A DNA stretch of 38,857 bases from assembly GCA_035533275.1 (NCBI GenBank), contig DATLUD010000004.1, positions 1-38,857 on the forward strand. The letters are read 5' to 3'. A program made the position numbers and the translations under genes. The DNA comes from SCRA01 sp035533275. GTDB lineage: Bacteria; Vulcanimicrobiota; Vulcanimicrobiia; Vulcanimicrobiales; SCRA01. This document shows positions 29,821 through 38,239 of the stretch, piece after piece. Numbering within the stretch: position 1 is the stretch's first letter; every line of letters starts with the position of its first letter. Below the pieces are notes generated by a model that saw nothing but the letters and a program-made list of their open reading frames with translations, did not search any database and was not told the DNA's origin.

Positions 29821-30408
29821 CGTGAGGAGGTAGCCGCCGACCTCGGCGATTCCCGGTCCATCGTGGGCGGCGACGAGCAGGCGCCCCGCGCTCCCCGTGA
29901 GCACGTAGAGTCTCGCACCGGTCACGGTGAGGCGGTCGTCGCCGCGCGCGATGCGAACTTCGCGCGCGGCGACGGTGACGGTGCAGTCGCCGCTGTGGAG
30001 CACGGTGCCGCGGGGCAGCGGCGCGACGGCGTGCGCGTCCGCGGGAACGCCCGTTTGGGCGCGCGTCAGCGGCTGGCCCGTCCAGGCATCGACCGCGATC
30101 GCCGCGCCGGCGCGGCCGCGCCCGCGCGCCGCGACCGCCGCGCCCGTGACGCGCTCCTCGATGCGATCGCTGCCGGGCTGCCACTCCCAGCGCGGGGTGA
30201 AGCACGATGGCAGCGCGTCGAAGGCCCACGGCGCCTCGCCCCGGAGGGCTCCGCCGGTCGGGTGAGGGTAGATCGGGAGCGTGGCCCGCGGCCCGGGACT
30301 CGGAGTGCCGGTGACGACGCGCGGCGCCGGCATGCGCAGCGGAAAGGCGATGAAGAAGAGCGCGAGACCCAACACGATCGCCGTGGCCGCGAGATAGTAG
30401 CGCCACAT
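29809..30408 (-). CDS. membrane-anchored protein of unknown function
   Basis: A 199-residue protein, no family recognised. An N-terminal membrane helix ('YYLAATAIVLGLALFFIAFP') is followed by a Pro-rich stretch and a mostly beta, Ala/Gly/Arg-rich region ('PLPRGTVLHSGDCTVTVAAREVRIARGDDRLTVTGARLYVLTGSAGRLLVAAHDGPGIAEVGGYLLTP'). It has a pair of Cys (in 'LPSCFTP' and 'SGDCTV'). It starts 10 bp after the aldo/keto reductase stop, thus probably in the same transcript. It looks extracytoplasmic. Confidence 0.55.
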   Translation of the reverse strand: MWRYYLAATAIVLGLALFFIAFPLRMPAPRVVTGTPSPGPRATLPIYPHPTGGALRGEAPWAFDALPSCFTPRWEWQPGSDRIEERVTGAAVAARGRGRAGAAIAVDAWTGQPLTRAQTGVPADAHAVAPLPRGTVLHSGDCTVTVAAREVRIARGDDRLTVTGARLYVLTGSAGRLLVAAHDGPGIAEVGGYLLTPRV

Positions 30409-30418
30409 CGCGCCGATG

Positions 30419-31252
30419 CTACCGCCTCTCGGCGACCGTGGTCAGCTCGCGCATGTCGCGCTCGGGCAACGCAAACCGCACGGCGTTCTCGGCGTTCTCG
30501 CGCGCGTGATCGGCACTCTGGGTTCCGGGGATCGGCAGGACGGCCGGCGAGGTCCCCAGCAGCCATGCCAGCACCACCGCCGCGGGTGAGACGCCGTTCA
30601 TCTTGGCGAGATGGCGGACCTGCGGCAATCGAAACGCGCCCTGGTGGAGGGGCGCGTACGCGATGTAGAGGATGCCCGTCCGCTCGCAGTACGGCACCAC
30701 GTCGCGGAGGTCTTCCTGACTCGAGAGGTTCAGCTCGTTCTGCACGCTGGCGATGGGGGCTGCGGCGCGCGCCGCCTCGATCTCCTCGACGCCGACGTTG
30801 GAGAGCCCGATGCGGGCGATCTTGCCGGCCGTCCGCAGCTCCTCCAGCGCGCCGACGCTCTCCTCGATCGGCACGTCGGGATCGGGGGCGTGGAGCTGGT
30901 AGAGATCGATGCGCTCGACGCCGAGGCGGCGCAGGCTCCCCTCGCAGGCCGCCCGCAAGTGCTCCGGGTGCCCGTCGGGGACCCAGGCGCCATGCGGGCG
31001 CACGTAGCCCCCCTTGGTGGCCACGAAGGCATCACGCCCGCGCCGCAGCGCGCGCCCCAGCAGGCGCTCGTTGTGGTTCGGGCCGTAGGCGTCGGCCGTG
31101 TCGAAGAGGCGCACCCCGGCGTCATAGGCGGCGTGGATGGCACGTGTCGACTCGGCGTCGTCGATCGGGCGGAAAGCCTCCGACATCGGATAGCAGCCTA
31201 GCCCGATGGGAAAGCCGGGGAAGCCCGGGGGAACGGTCCGCGCGTGCAGCAT
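30419..31252 (-). CDS. aldo/keto reductase
   Basis: A 277-residue NAD(P)H-dependent TIM-barrel oxidoreductase. The catalytic tetrad is visible: Asp and Tyr in 'VRLFDTADAYGPNHNE', Lys in 'FVATKGGYV', His in 'DLYQLHAPDPDVP'. The cofactor end is 'PIPGTQSADHARENAENAV', the usual AKR phosphate-binding loop. Substrate unknown. ATG 31252 has AGAAGG upstream. It is divergent from nfo (85 bp) and followed by the anchored protein gene. Confidence 0.92.
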   Translation of the reverse strand: MLHARTVPPGFPGFPIGLGCYPMSEAFRPIDDAESTRAIHAAYDAGVRLFDTADAYGPNHNERLLGRALRRGRDAFVATKGGYVRPHGAWVPDGHPEHLRAACEGSLRRLGVERIDLYQLHAPDPDVPIEESVGALEELRTAGKIARIGLSNVGVEEIEAARAAAPIASVQNELNLSSQEDLRDVVPYCERTGILYIAYAPLHQGAFRLPQVRHLAKMNGVSPAAVVLAWLLGTSPAVLPIPGTQSADHARENAENAVRFALPERDMRELTTVAERR

Positions 31253-31337
31253 GCGCCTTCTCTAGCGCGCCAGGGCCGCCCGCCCCTGCAGGGCGAACGC
31301 CAACGGGGTGATTCCGCGGCAGACGCCCACCACCGCC

Positions 31338-32183
31338 ATGCGCTTCGGCTTCCACACGCCCATCGGCAAGGGCTACGACAAGGCCGTCGCCTACGCGGTG
31401 AAGCTTGGCTGCCGCACGATCCAGTTCTTCACCGGCAACCCGCGCGGCTTTCGCATCACCGATCCCAAGCCCGAGGCCTGGGCCGAGTTCGCCGCGCTGC
31501 GCCGGGAGAACGATCTGCTGCCCTGCGCCGTCCACACCTCGTACCTCATCAACCTCGCCGCCGAGAGAGAGGACCACCTGGCCGCATCCATGGCGCTGAT
31601 CGCCCACGATCTGGCGCTTGCGGCCAGCGGCGACGTGGCGTACGTGAACACGCACCTGGGATCGTATGGCAACCGCGATCGCAAGGAGGGTCACCTACAG
31701 GTCTGCCGCGTGCTGAGCGAGCTGCTGGAGGATATCGAGCCCGGTGTCTTTCTGGTGATGGAGAACAGCGCCGGCGCCGGCAACCTCTGCGGCGGCACGC
31801 TCGAGGAGCTGGGCGGCTTCTTGCGCGAGGTGGACCATCCTCAATTGGCCGTCTGCCTGGACACGGCTCACGCGTGGGCCGCCGGATACGAGATCGACGG
31901 CGAACGTCAGGTCGCGGCGTTTCTCGACCAGGTCGAGGAGAGCATCGGGATCGACCGCGTGCGGATGTTCCACGTCAACGACACGCTGATTCCCTTGGGC
32001 GGCCAGCGCGATCGCCACCATCACATCGGCGAGGGGTTGATCGGGCTCGACGGCTTCGCCGCGCTGCTCACGCGTAAGGAGCTGCGCGAGAAGATCGCGA
32101 TCCTCGAGACGCCCGGCGAGCGCGCCGAGGACGAGCGCAACGCGGACGTCGTCAAGCGGATCCTGGCGGGGAGCGCCGCGTAG
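31338..32183 (+). CDS. nfo: endonuclease IV (deoxyribonuclease IV)
   Basis: A 281-residue Zn-dependent AP endonuclease that cuts 5' of abasic sites. Metal ligands and signatures: 'MRFGFHTPIGKGY', 'CAVHTSYLINLAAERED', 'DVAYVNTHLGS', 'FLVMENSAGAGNLCGG', 'LAVCLDTAHAWAAGYEI', 'FHVNDTLIPLGGQRDRHHHIGEGLIG' and 'AILETPGE' match the AP_endonuc_2 family. ATG 31338 is the family start; a GTG at 31308 is an in-frame alternative. No strong ribosome site precedes it. dinB begins 3 bases after the stop, so the two form a repair operon. Confidence 0.92.
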   Translation: MRFGFHTPIGKGYDKAVAYAVKLGCRTIQFFTGNPRGFRITDPKPEAWAEFAALRRENDLLPCAVHTSYLINLAAEREDHLAASMALIAHDLALAASGDVAYVNTHLGSYGNRDRKEGHLQVCRVLSELLEDIEPGVFLVMENSAGAGNLCGGTLEELGGFLREVDHPQLAVCLDTAHAWAAGYEIDGERQVAAFLDQVEESIGIDRVRMFHVNDTLIPLGGQRDRHHHIGEGLIGLDGFAALLTRKELREKIAILETPGERAEDERNADVVKRILAGSAA

Positions 32184-32185
32184 CG

Positions 32186-33259
32186 GTGGGCGCAAGCCTC
32201 TCGCCGCGCGCGATCGTTCACGTCGACCTCGACGCCTTCTACGCGAGCGTCGCGCAGCGCGACGACCCTTCCCTGCGCGGCAAGCCCGTCGCGGTCTCCC
32301 GCAACGCGCGCCGCGCGGTGGTGTTGACGGCCTCCTACGAGGCGCGTCCTTTCGGCGTGCGCAGCGCGATGCCGCTCTATCAAGCGCTGGAGCGCTGTCC
32401 GCGGCTGGTGGTGGTGCCCCCTGACTTCGCGGCGTACAAAGGCGCCAGCGCCGCCGTCTTCGCCATCATCCGGGAGGCGGCGCGCGCCATCGAGCGCCTC
32501 TCGCTCGACGAGGCGTACCTGGATCTGGACGACGCGACGATCGACCAGGCCGTGCAGATCGCGCGCGCTCTCAAGGCCCGCGTGCGCGCGGAAACGGGGC
32601 TCACGCTCTCCGCCGGCGTGGCGAGCGGGAAGATGGTGGCCAAGATCGCCAGCGACGACGGCAAGCCCGACGGGCTGGTGGTGGTGCCCGCCGGGACCGA
32701 GGCGGCCTACCTCGCGGATAAGCCCGTGGCGCGCCTGTGGGGCGTCGGGCCGAAGACGGAGATCCGCCTGCGCGAGCTGGGCATCGAGCGGATCGCGCAG
32801 GTGGCCGAGCTCTCCGACGAGCGCGCGATCGCGCTCTTCGGCCGCGGCGGCATCGCCTTTCGCGATCTGGCTCTGGGGATCGACGACCGCCCCGTGATCG
32901 AGGACGACGAAGTGCGCTCGATCTCCAGCGAGGAGACGTTCGAGCACGACGAGCGCTCGCTGGAGGCGCTGCTGCGCGTGGTGCGCGCGCAGGCCGACGA
33001 GCTGGAGGAGCGCCTGCGCAAGCACGAGCTGCGCGCGTTCACCGTGGGCGTGAAGGTCAAGCTCTCCGACTTCAGCGTGCTCGGTCGTCAGACCACGCTC
33101 GCGCAGCCGACGGATCGCGCCGCCGTGGTCTACGGCGCCGCGGCGTTCTGCCTCAAGCGCGCCGCGTTGGACGGGCGCGCCGTGCGCTTGATCGGAACGC
33201 GCGTTGCGGGGTTGGTGGAGCGCCCGCCCGAGCAGATCTCGCTCTTCGGGAAAGCCTGA
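32186..33259 (+). CDS. dinB: DNA polymerase IV (Y-family translesion polymerase)
   Basis: A 357-residue Y-family polymerase. Metal and fold signatures: 'IVHVDLDAFYASVAQRDDPSLRGKPVAV', 'LTASYEARPFGVRSAMPLYQALERCP', 'SLDEAYLDLD' (catalytic Asp-Glu), 'GVASGKMVAKIASDDGKPDG' and 'LWGVGPKTEIRLRELGI'. The C-terminus ends 'QISLFGKA', a typical beta-clamp binding motif. It starts at GTG 32186, just after nfo. A LexA-type operator was not identified in the shared leader. Convergent with the GNAT gene. Confidence 0.95.
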   Translation: MGASLSPRAIVHVDLDAFYASVAQRDDPSLRGKPVAVSRNARRAVVLTASYEARPFGVRSAMPLYQALERCPRLVVVPPDFAAYKGASAAVFAIIREAARAIERLSLDEAYLDLDDATIDQAVQIARALKARVRAETGLTLSAGVASGKMVAKIASDDGKPDGLVVVPAGTEAAYLADKPVARLWGVGPKTEIRLRELGIERIAQVAELSDERAIALFGRGGIAFRDLALGIDDRPVIEDDEVRSISSEETFEHDERSLEALLRVVRAQADELEERLRKHELRAFTVGVKVKLSDFSVLGRQTTLAQPTDRAAVVYGAAAFCLKRAALDGRAVRLIGTRVAGLVERPPEQISLFGKA

Positions 33260-33293
33260 ACTACGCTCAGACCTTCCCGATGCGCTCGTCTCG

Positions 33294-34301
33294 TCACACG
33301 TGGTCCGTCGACCAGAACGAGTCGGCGGAGGCGTGCAGGAGATCGTTCCCGTGCTGCTGCCAGAGGCTCTGCGCCAGGCGCGAGAGCGGCACGATCATCG
33401 CCACGGCGCTGGAGCGGCGTTTGACGCTGCCGCGCGGGAGCACGCTGCGCGCGGGCTCGGGCGGGAGCCAGCCCGTCACCTTGCCGAGATCGCCGATGGC
33501 GGCGGAGAGCAGCGGCGGCAAGAGCTCGTCGCTGCCTTCGAGCGCACCCATCTCGTCGAGGACGTAGGCGTCGCGCCGCGGCTGGCGCCAGCCCTTCACG
33601 TATGCGCGCACCGTGCGCCCGTCGCGAGCCACCAGATGCACCGGTTGGGCGAAGCGGTTGGCGGGCGAGGCCTCGTCCTGCCGCTCGCGCAGGCGGATCG
33701 CATCCCAGACGATCGGCGTGCGCACCAGCGCCAGCGAGCGCCGTGCCACGCCGGCGTCATAGCATTTGCGCACGCCGGCGAGATCGCTCTCCTCCATCGC
33801 GGAGATCGCGACGCGGCCGCGCGCGAGCGACGAGGCGCGCACGGTGAAGCTGCGCGAGGGAAGCGCAAGGAACCCGAGGCGCTCGTAGAACGCGGGGTGG
33901 ATGTCGGTGAAGAGGAAGGCCAGGTCCGTGCCCTCGGCGCGCTCGCGGTCGAGGAAGGCGCCGAGCATGAGCGAGGCGAGGCCGCGGCGCCGCCCGGCCG
34001 GGAGCGTGAAGACGGCTCCGATGCCCACGGCCCGCAGTCGCTTCCCGCCCCACATCGCCTCGCGCCCGTAGCGCTTGAAGCAGCTTTGCACCGTGCCGCT
34101 TTCGTCGCGCACGCCGAGGAAGCCGAAGTGCCGGCGGCCGTACGAGGTGGACTCGAGATCCCGCAAGTCGGCGACGTACTGTTCGTACGGACGCTGGTCA
34201 CCCCAGAGCTTGAACGTTTCGGGGAGCACTTGCTCGGCGATCTCGTGCGGTTGCAGCTGCTCCACGCGGACCAACTCCTCGGGTCTGGGCAACGGATTCA
34301 T
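33294..34301 (-). CDS. Eis-like GNAT N-acetyltransferase
   Basis: A 335-residue protein with an N-terminal GNAT domain: 'CFKRYGREAMWGGKRLRAVGIGAVFTLPAGRRRGLASLMLGAFLDRERAEGTDLAFLFTDIHPAFYERLGFLALP', where 'P..RrrGLas.ll' is the acetyl-CoA binding loop and 'FY.rlGF' the typical terminal strand. A second, longer C-terminal region (~200 residues) resembles the Eis/YitI-type two-domain arrangement. Substrate unknown. ATG 34301 chosen as family start without a good ribosome site. It is 41 bp after the helicase stop on the same strand and may be the third gene of that operon. Confidence 0.85.
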   Translation of the reverse strand: MNPLPRPEELVRVEQLQPHEIAEQVLPETFKLWGDQRPYEQYVADLRDLESTSYGRRHFGFLGVRDESGTVQSCFKRYGREAMWGGKRLRAVGIGAVFTLPAGRRRGLASLMLGAFLDRERAEGTDLAFLFTDIHPAFYERLGFLALPSRSFTVRASSLARGRVAISAMEESDLAGVRKCYDAGVARRSLALVRTPIVWDAIRLRERQDEASPANRFAQPVHLVARDGRTVRAYVKGWRQPRRDAYVLDEMGALEGSDELLPPLLSAAIGDLGKVTGWLPPEPARSVLPRGSVKRRSSAVAMIVPLSRLAQSLWQQHGNDLLHASADSFWSTDHV

Positions 34302-34342
34302 CTTGCCAGAGTGCGCGTCGGCTCCCGCGGAACCCTCCGCCC

Positions 34343-36550
34343 TCAGTCCGGGCGCCACGTCTCCGTCACGTCGTGCGCGCCGCCGTCGCGCGAGGCGCGC
34401 AGCTCCTCGAGGAACTCGGGGTTGCGCAGCGCGCGCGTGGCACGGCCGTATGCGGTCACGTAGAGGAGCGAGCGAGCGCGCGCCGTCACCGATTCGAAGA
34501 GGAACCGTTCGCGCGCATAGTACTTCGCGGCCAGGCGCTGCCGCACCGAGTACCACGCGAACTTCGCCGTCTCCGGACCCCCGCCGTCCGCGACGTTCTC
34601 GCGCGGCACCACGCCGAGGCGCGGGCTGAAGTAGAAGCTCGGCGGCGAGTAGTAGCGCGGGAACGACCGCGCGTGAGCGCCCACCACGAAGACGGCCTCG
34701 AACTCGTGGCCGTATGCCTCCTCTGCCGCCACGAGCACGACGGCGTCGCTTTCGAGCGGAAGGTCGTGCGGCAGCGCGACGTCGCGCCGGGCGAGGTCGT
34801 CGGCCGCCGCGAGGAAGTCCGCGAGCCGAGCCGCGGGGAGATCGACCGCGGCGGCGCCGGCTTGAACGAGCAGACGCTCGAGCTGGCGTCGGCCATGGCG
34901 CCGCGGAGCGGTGGGCAAGCCGTCGAGCCACGCGAGGTAGCCGCTCTCGTCGGCGACCTGAACGAGCAGCTGGTCGAGAGCCACGCGCTGGGCGGCGTCG
35001 CGCCATCTCGGGAACGCCTCGCGCAACGCGCGCAGGCGGAGGCGCGCGCCTTCACCGAGATCGTCGTCGACCAGGCCCTCGAGCACGTTGCATGCGAGGG
35101 TCTCGCGGCGCTCGCGGCGCGCGGCGCCGCGCTCGGTCGCGGCCACCTCCTCGAAGAGCGCGACCTGGGGACCCGGCGGAGGGGAGCAGAGACGGTGCAG
35201 GCTGCGATCGGAGAGGCCCACCACCGGGGTTTGCAGGGCGCGCAGCAGGCGCACGTGGTCGCCGGGGTTCGCGGCCGCGCCCGCGAGGGCCAAGACGTCG
35301 AGCACCACGGGATCGTCGAAGAGGCTCGCGCTCCCCAGGTGCTGGAACGGCACGTTCCGCCGAGCGAGCTCGCCCTGCACCTCTGCGGTCCCGCGCAGCT
35401 CACGCGCGATCACGGCGATCTCACCGGGCGGGATCCCGCGGTCGCGGGTCAGGCGCGCGATCTCGGTGGCCACGAAGCGCGCCTCGCCGGCGGCGTCGGC
35501 CGCGCGATAGAGCGTGGCCGGGGCGCGCCGCGCCGCGCGGTGGCTTGTCGTGAGGCGAACCTCGAGGACGGTTGCCGTTGACTCGTCCGTCTCGAGCACG
35601 GATGCCTGAGCGGCCAGCGTCACCCCGCGCAGATCGTCGCCGTAGAGCGCGCGCAGGAGGTCCAGCTCGCGCGGGCGGCAAGCGTGGGCATCGTCCACCA
35701 CGCAGAGCGGGTGCGCGCGGCGGTGGGCCTCCACGGACTCCGGGCGCGCGCGCAGGCATGCGGCCAGCGCGCCGTAGAGCGCGACGCCGGTGCGCCCCTC
35801 CCGCGCGGCGAGGGCGTCGAGGAAGTCGCGATAGAGCCGAGCGATTGCCGCGGCCAGGTCCAGCTCGCGGCGGCGCTGGACCTCGAGCGTGGCGGCGTCG
35901 AGCGTTAGCGAGGCACGCTGGCGGTCGGTGAGGCCTTCTCCGCGCGCAAACGCGCCTAGACCCTCCGCGTCGACGCCGCCGTAGAAGGCGCCGGCTCCGC
36001 GGAGGGCCCCCTCGAGAAACGCGTCGGGATCGACGCCGGCTTCGTGGAGCTTGACGATCAACTCGAATGCGTCGCCGCGGAAGCGCTCGGGCCAGGCGAG
36101 CCCGGGGAGCTCCGGATCGATCTCGCCGCGCTCCAGATCGGGCCAGCTCAAGGCGAAGAGCGGTTCGATGCAGCGCTCGAAGAGGCGCTCGGCCTCCACG
36201 CGGGCGAGCGGCGTTGCCGCGGTCTCGACGGAGAGATCGAGGTTCGGCGCGTGCGCGGCGGCGAGTCCTCGGGCGAAGTCGTCGAAGCGGTCGACGCGCA
36301 CCCCCGCCGCTCCCAGCTCGCGCACGCGCCGCGCGAGGCGCCGGCGCGCGGCTTCGCCATGCGCCAGGACCAGGACGCTCACCTCCAGCGCTCCGGCGCG
36401 CGCGATGCGGCGCGCCAGCGCTTCGCTCTTGCCGCTGCCCGTGGCGCCGATCACCATGACCGCGGCGTCGAGCGGCGCCTCGACGGCGGCCCGCTGCGCC
36501 TCGTCGAGACCGGCGAGCGGCACGGTGCCCGCTTGCCCCGGTACCCTCAT
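34343..36550 (-). CDS. UvrD/AddA-like superfamily 1 helicase
   Basis: A 735-residue SF1 helicase. Q-motif 'LDEAQRAAV' (15-23), Walker A 'GATGSGKSE' (35-43), Walker B-like 'CVVDDAHACRPRELDLL', motif III-IV area 'LAAQASVLETDESTATVLEVRLTTSHRA', 'IPPGEIAVIARELRGTAEVQGELARRNVPFQHLG', motif V 'EEAYGHEFEAVFVVGAH' and motif VI 'RERFLFESVTARARSLLYVT'. It lacks its own nuclease domain and is short compared with AddA (~1200). It overlaps the nuclease gene by four bases (ATGA), so the two products likely form a complex for processing double-strand ends, an AddAB/AdnAB-like machine. Motif V/VI lack some canonical residues (no QG), so activity may need testing. Confidence 0.85.
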   Translation of the reverse strand: MRVPGQAGTVPLAGLDEAQRAAVEAPLDAAVMVIGATGSGKSEALARRIARAGALEVSVLVLAHGEAARRRLARRVRELGAAGVRVDRFDDFARGLAAAHAPNLDLSVETAATPLARVEAERLFERCIEPLFALSWPDLERGEIDPELPGLAWPERFRGDAFELIVKLHEAGVDPDAFLEGALRGAGAFYGGVDAEGLGAFARGEGLTDRQRASLTLDAATLEVQRRRELDLAAAIARLYRDFLDALAAREGRTGVALYGALAACLRARPESVEAHRRAHPLCVVDDAHACRPRELDLLRALYGDDLRGVTLAAQASVLETDESTATVLEVRLTTSHRAARRAPATLYRAADAAGEARFVATEIARLTRDRGIPPGEIAVIARELRGTAEVQGELARRNVPFQHLGSASLFDDPVVLDVLALAGAAANPGDHVRLLRALQTPVVGLSDRSLHRLCSPPPGPQVALFEEVAATERGAARRERRETLACNVLEGLVDDDLGEGARLRLRALREAFPRWRDAAQRVALDQLLVQVADESGYLAWLDGLPTAPRRHGRRQLERLLVQAGAAAVDLPAARLADFLAAADDLARRDVALPHDLPLESDAVVLVAAEEAYGHEFEAVFVVGAHARSFPRYYSPPSFYFSPRLGVVPRENVADGGGPETAKFAWYSVRQRLAAKYYARERFLFESVTARARSLLYVTAYGRATRALRNPEFLEELRASRDGGAHDVTETWRPD

Positions 36551-37530
36551 CGCGCGAACTCGCCTGCGGCGGGAGCGGGGCGCTCGCGGCAGGCCCCGGC
36601 ATAGACGCAGTAGTCGCACGGCGGATCGCCGCCGATCTCGTAGCGGGCGATGCCGGTTACGCTGATGCGCGCGCAGAGATCGACCATCAGCCGGCGGCTC
36701 TCCTCCAGCTCGCGCTCCGTGACCACGCCCGCCTTCGCGCGGTGATCCACGCGGCGCGGGCTCTCCGCGGCCACGCGGACCTCCAGCGGCTCCACCGGCA
36801 AGCGCGGGTCCTTGAGCTGGATCAGCGCCAGGCTGGCCACGCGGTCACCCGCCGCGCGCCGCGCCCAGTAGTAGAACGGCAGCTGAAAGTCCTGGCCGGC
36901 GCGCACCTTCGCGCGATAGGCGTGGGCGCTCTCCGGAACGCTGCCGGTCTTGTAGTCGACGATGGTGACCTCGCCGGTGACCAGCGAGCGGTCGAGGCGG
37001 TCGATGTATCCGACGAACGCGAAGCCGTCGAGATCGAGCAGCTGGCGCTCCTCGTTGGAGACGACCTCAAACGGCTCGCGCCGCGCCCGCTCGACGAGCC
37101 AGCGCACGTAGCGGCGCGCCACGCGGCGCGCTTTGCGCCGCCCCAATTCGGCCTGCACCGGCCACGTGAACTCCGCGGCGCTCGCGCGGAAGACGTCGTC
37201 GATCAGCGTGACCAGGCGCAGTTCCATGACGCCGGGATCGCCCTCGTGGGGGCGCCCGTACTCCTGGTGGAAGCGCTCGAGCGCGCGGTGCACCAGCGTG
37301 CCGTAGAGCGTGAAGTACGTTCCCTCGTCCTCGACGGCATCGCAAAGATAGCGGAACAAGTACTGGCGCGGGCAGTTCGCGTACGTGTTGAGCTGCGAAG
37401 CGCTGAAGTACGGACGCGAGGCCGCGAAAGGCTCCGCCGGATCGGGAGGGGCGCCGGAGAGGATGCCCGGCGACGGGCGCTCCGGCAGATGCGCCGGCGG
37501 GCGCCGCGAGTGCGAACGATGAGACTCCAC
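36547..37530 (-). CDS. PD-(D/E)XK nuclease of RecB/AddB type with Fe-S cluster cysteines
   Basis: A 327-residue RecB-family exonuclease. N-terminal 'FSASQLNTYANCPRQYLFRYL' carries Cys53; C-terminal 'PPCDYCVYAGAC' carries Cys305, Cys308 and Cys314, the four ligands of the 4Fe-4S staple known from AddB/AdnB-type nucleases. Nuclease residues: His in 'LYGTLVHRALERFH', Asp in 'FVGYIDRLDR', Asp-(x)-Lys in 'VTIVDYKTGS', and Gln/Tyr in 'DFQLPFYYWA'. All motifs are intact. It starts at GTG 37530; homology begins near residue 40. It is first in nuclease-helicase-GNAT and is divergent from ubiX by 19 bp. Confidence 0.9.
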   Translation of the reverse strand: MESHRSHSRRPPAHLPERPSPGILSGAPPDPAEPFAASRPYFSASQLNTYANCPRQYLFRYLCDAVEDEGTYFTLYGTLVHRALERFHQEYGRPHEGDPGVMELRLVTLIDDVFRASAAEFTWPVQAELGRRKARRVARRYVRWLVERARREPFEVVSNEERQLLDLDGFAFVGYIDRLDRSLVTGEVTIVDYKTGSVPESAHAYRAKVRAGQDFQLPFYYWARRAAGDRVASLALIQLKDPRLPVEPLEVRVAAESPRRVDHRAKAGVVTERELEESRRLMVDLCARISVTGIARYEIGGDPPCDYCVYAGACRERPAPAAGEFAR

Positions 37531-37549
37531 GCTCTAAGGGTTCTCCCGA

Positions 37550-38140
37550 ATGGCCGCGAATCCCAGGAGCATGCGCAAGATCGTCGTGGGGATGACCGGT
37601 GCCAGCGGGAGCCTGCTGGCGATTCGCACGCTGGAGGCGCTGCGCGAGGCGCCCGACGTCGAGACGCATCTCGTGATGAGCCGCGAAGCGCGGCGGACGC
37701 TGGAGCTCGAGGTGCCCGGGACGCAGCCGGAGGACGTGGAGCGTCTGGCCGACGTCGTGTACCGGGTGGACGACTTGGCGGCCTCGATCTCGAGCGGCTC
37801 GTTCCTCACGTCGGGCATGATCGTGGTGCCCTGCTCGATGAAGACGGCATCGGCCGTGGCCAACTCCTACAACGACAACTTGCTGGCGCGCGCCGCGGAC
37901 GTCACGCTCAAGGAGCGGCGGCCGCTCGTGCTGGTGGTGCGCGAGACGCCGCTCCACCTGGGCCACCTGCGCACGCTCACGCAGCTGGCGGAGATCGGGG
38001 CCATCATCCTGCCGCCGATCGTCGGCTTCTACACGCGGCCGCGGAGCATCGACGACGTGGTCAATCACACGGTTGGCAAGGCGCTCGACCAGCTGGGCGT
38101 GGAGCACCGCCTCTTTCCGCGCTGGACCGGGAACCCCTGA
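37550..38140 (+). CDS. ubiX: UbiX-family flavin prenyltransferase
   Basis: A 196-residue flavoprotein-like enzyme that makes prenylated FMN for UbiD-type decarboxylases. Seen: 'KIVVGMTGASGSLLAIRTLEAL' (FMN phosphate loop), 'THLVMSREARRTL', 'ISSGSFLTSGMIVVPCSMKTASAVANSYNDNLLARAADVTLKERRPLVLVVRETPLHLGHLRTLTQLAEIGAIILPP' (dimethylallyl and FMN binding). ATG 37550 has AAGGG nine bases before; ATG 37571 would give the shorter family start but leaves AGGAG one base away. No UbiD gene is adjacent. Confidence 0.92.
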   Translation: MAANPRSMRKIVVGMTGASGSLLAIRTLEALREAPDVETHLVMSREARRTLELEVPGTQPEDVERLADVVYRVDDLAASISSGSFLTSGMIVVPCSMKTASAVANSYNDNLLARAADVTLKERRPLVLVVRETPLHLGHLRTLTQLAEIGAIILPPIVGFYTRPRSIDDVVNHTVGKALDQLGVEHRLFPRWTGNP

Positions 38141-38239
38141 CCCCGAAGGGACCGAGGCAGGGTGGCCTCCCGCCAGGGCCGAAGGCGCGAGCCTCGGGCG
38201 CCAAGGTGCGCTCGGCCGTTCGCTCCAGGAGGTCTCTGC
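38141..38239 (+). other. gap between ubiX and the Vgb-like lipoprotein gene
   Basis: A 99-bp GC-rich spacer. GGCAGGG can pair with CCCGCC (bulged A) at about 38157-38175, and GGCGC with GCGCC at about 38186-38205; either could end ubiX transcription. No clear promoter hexamers. Confidence 0.3.
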
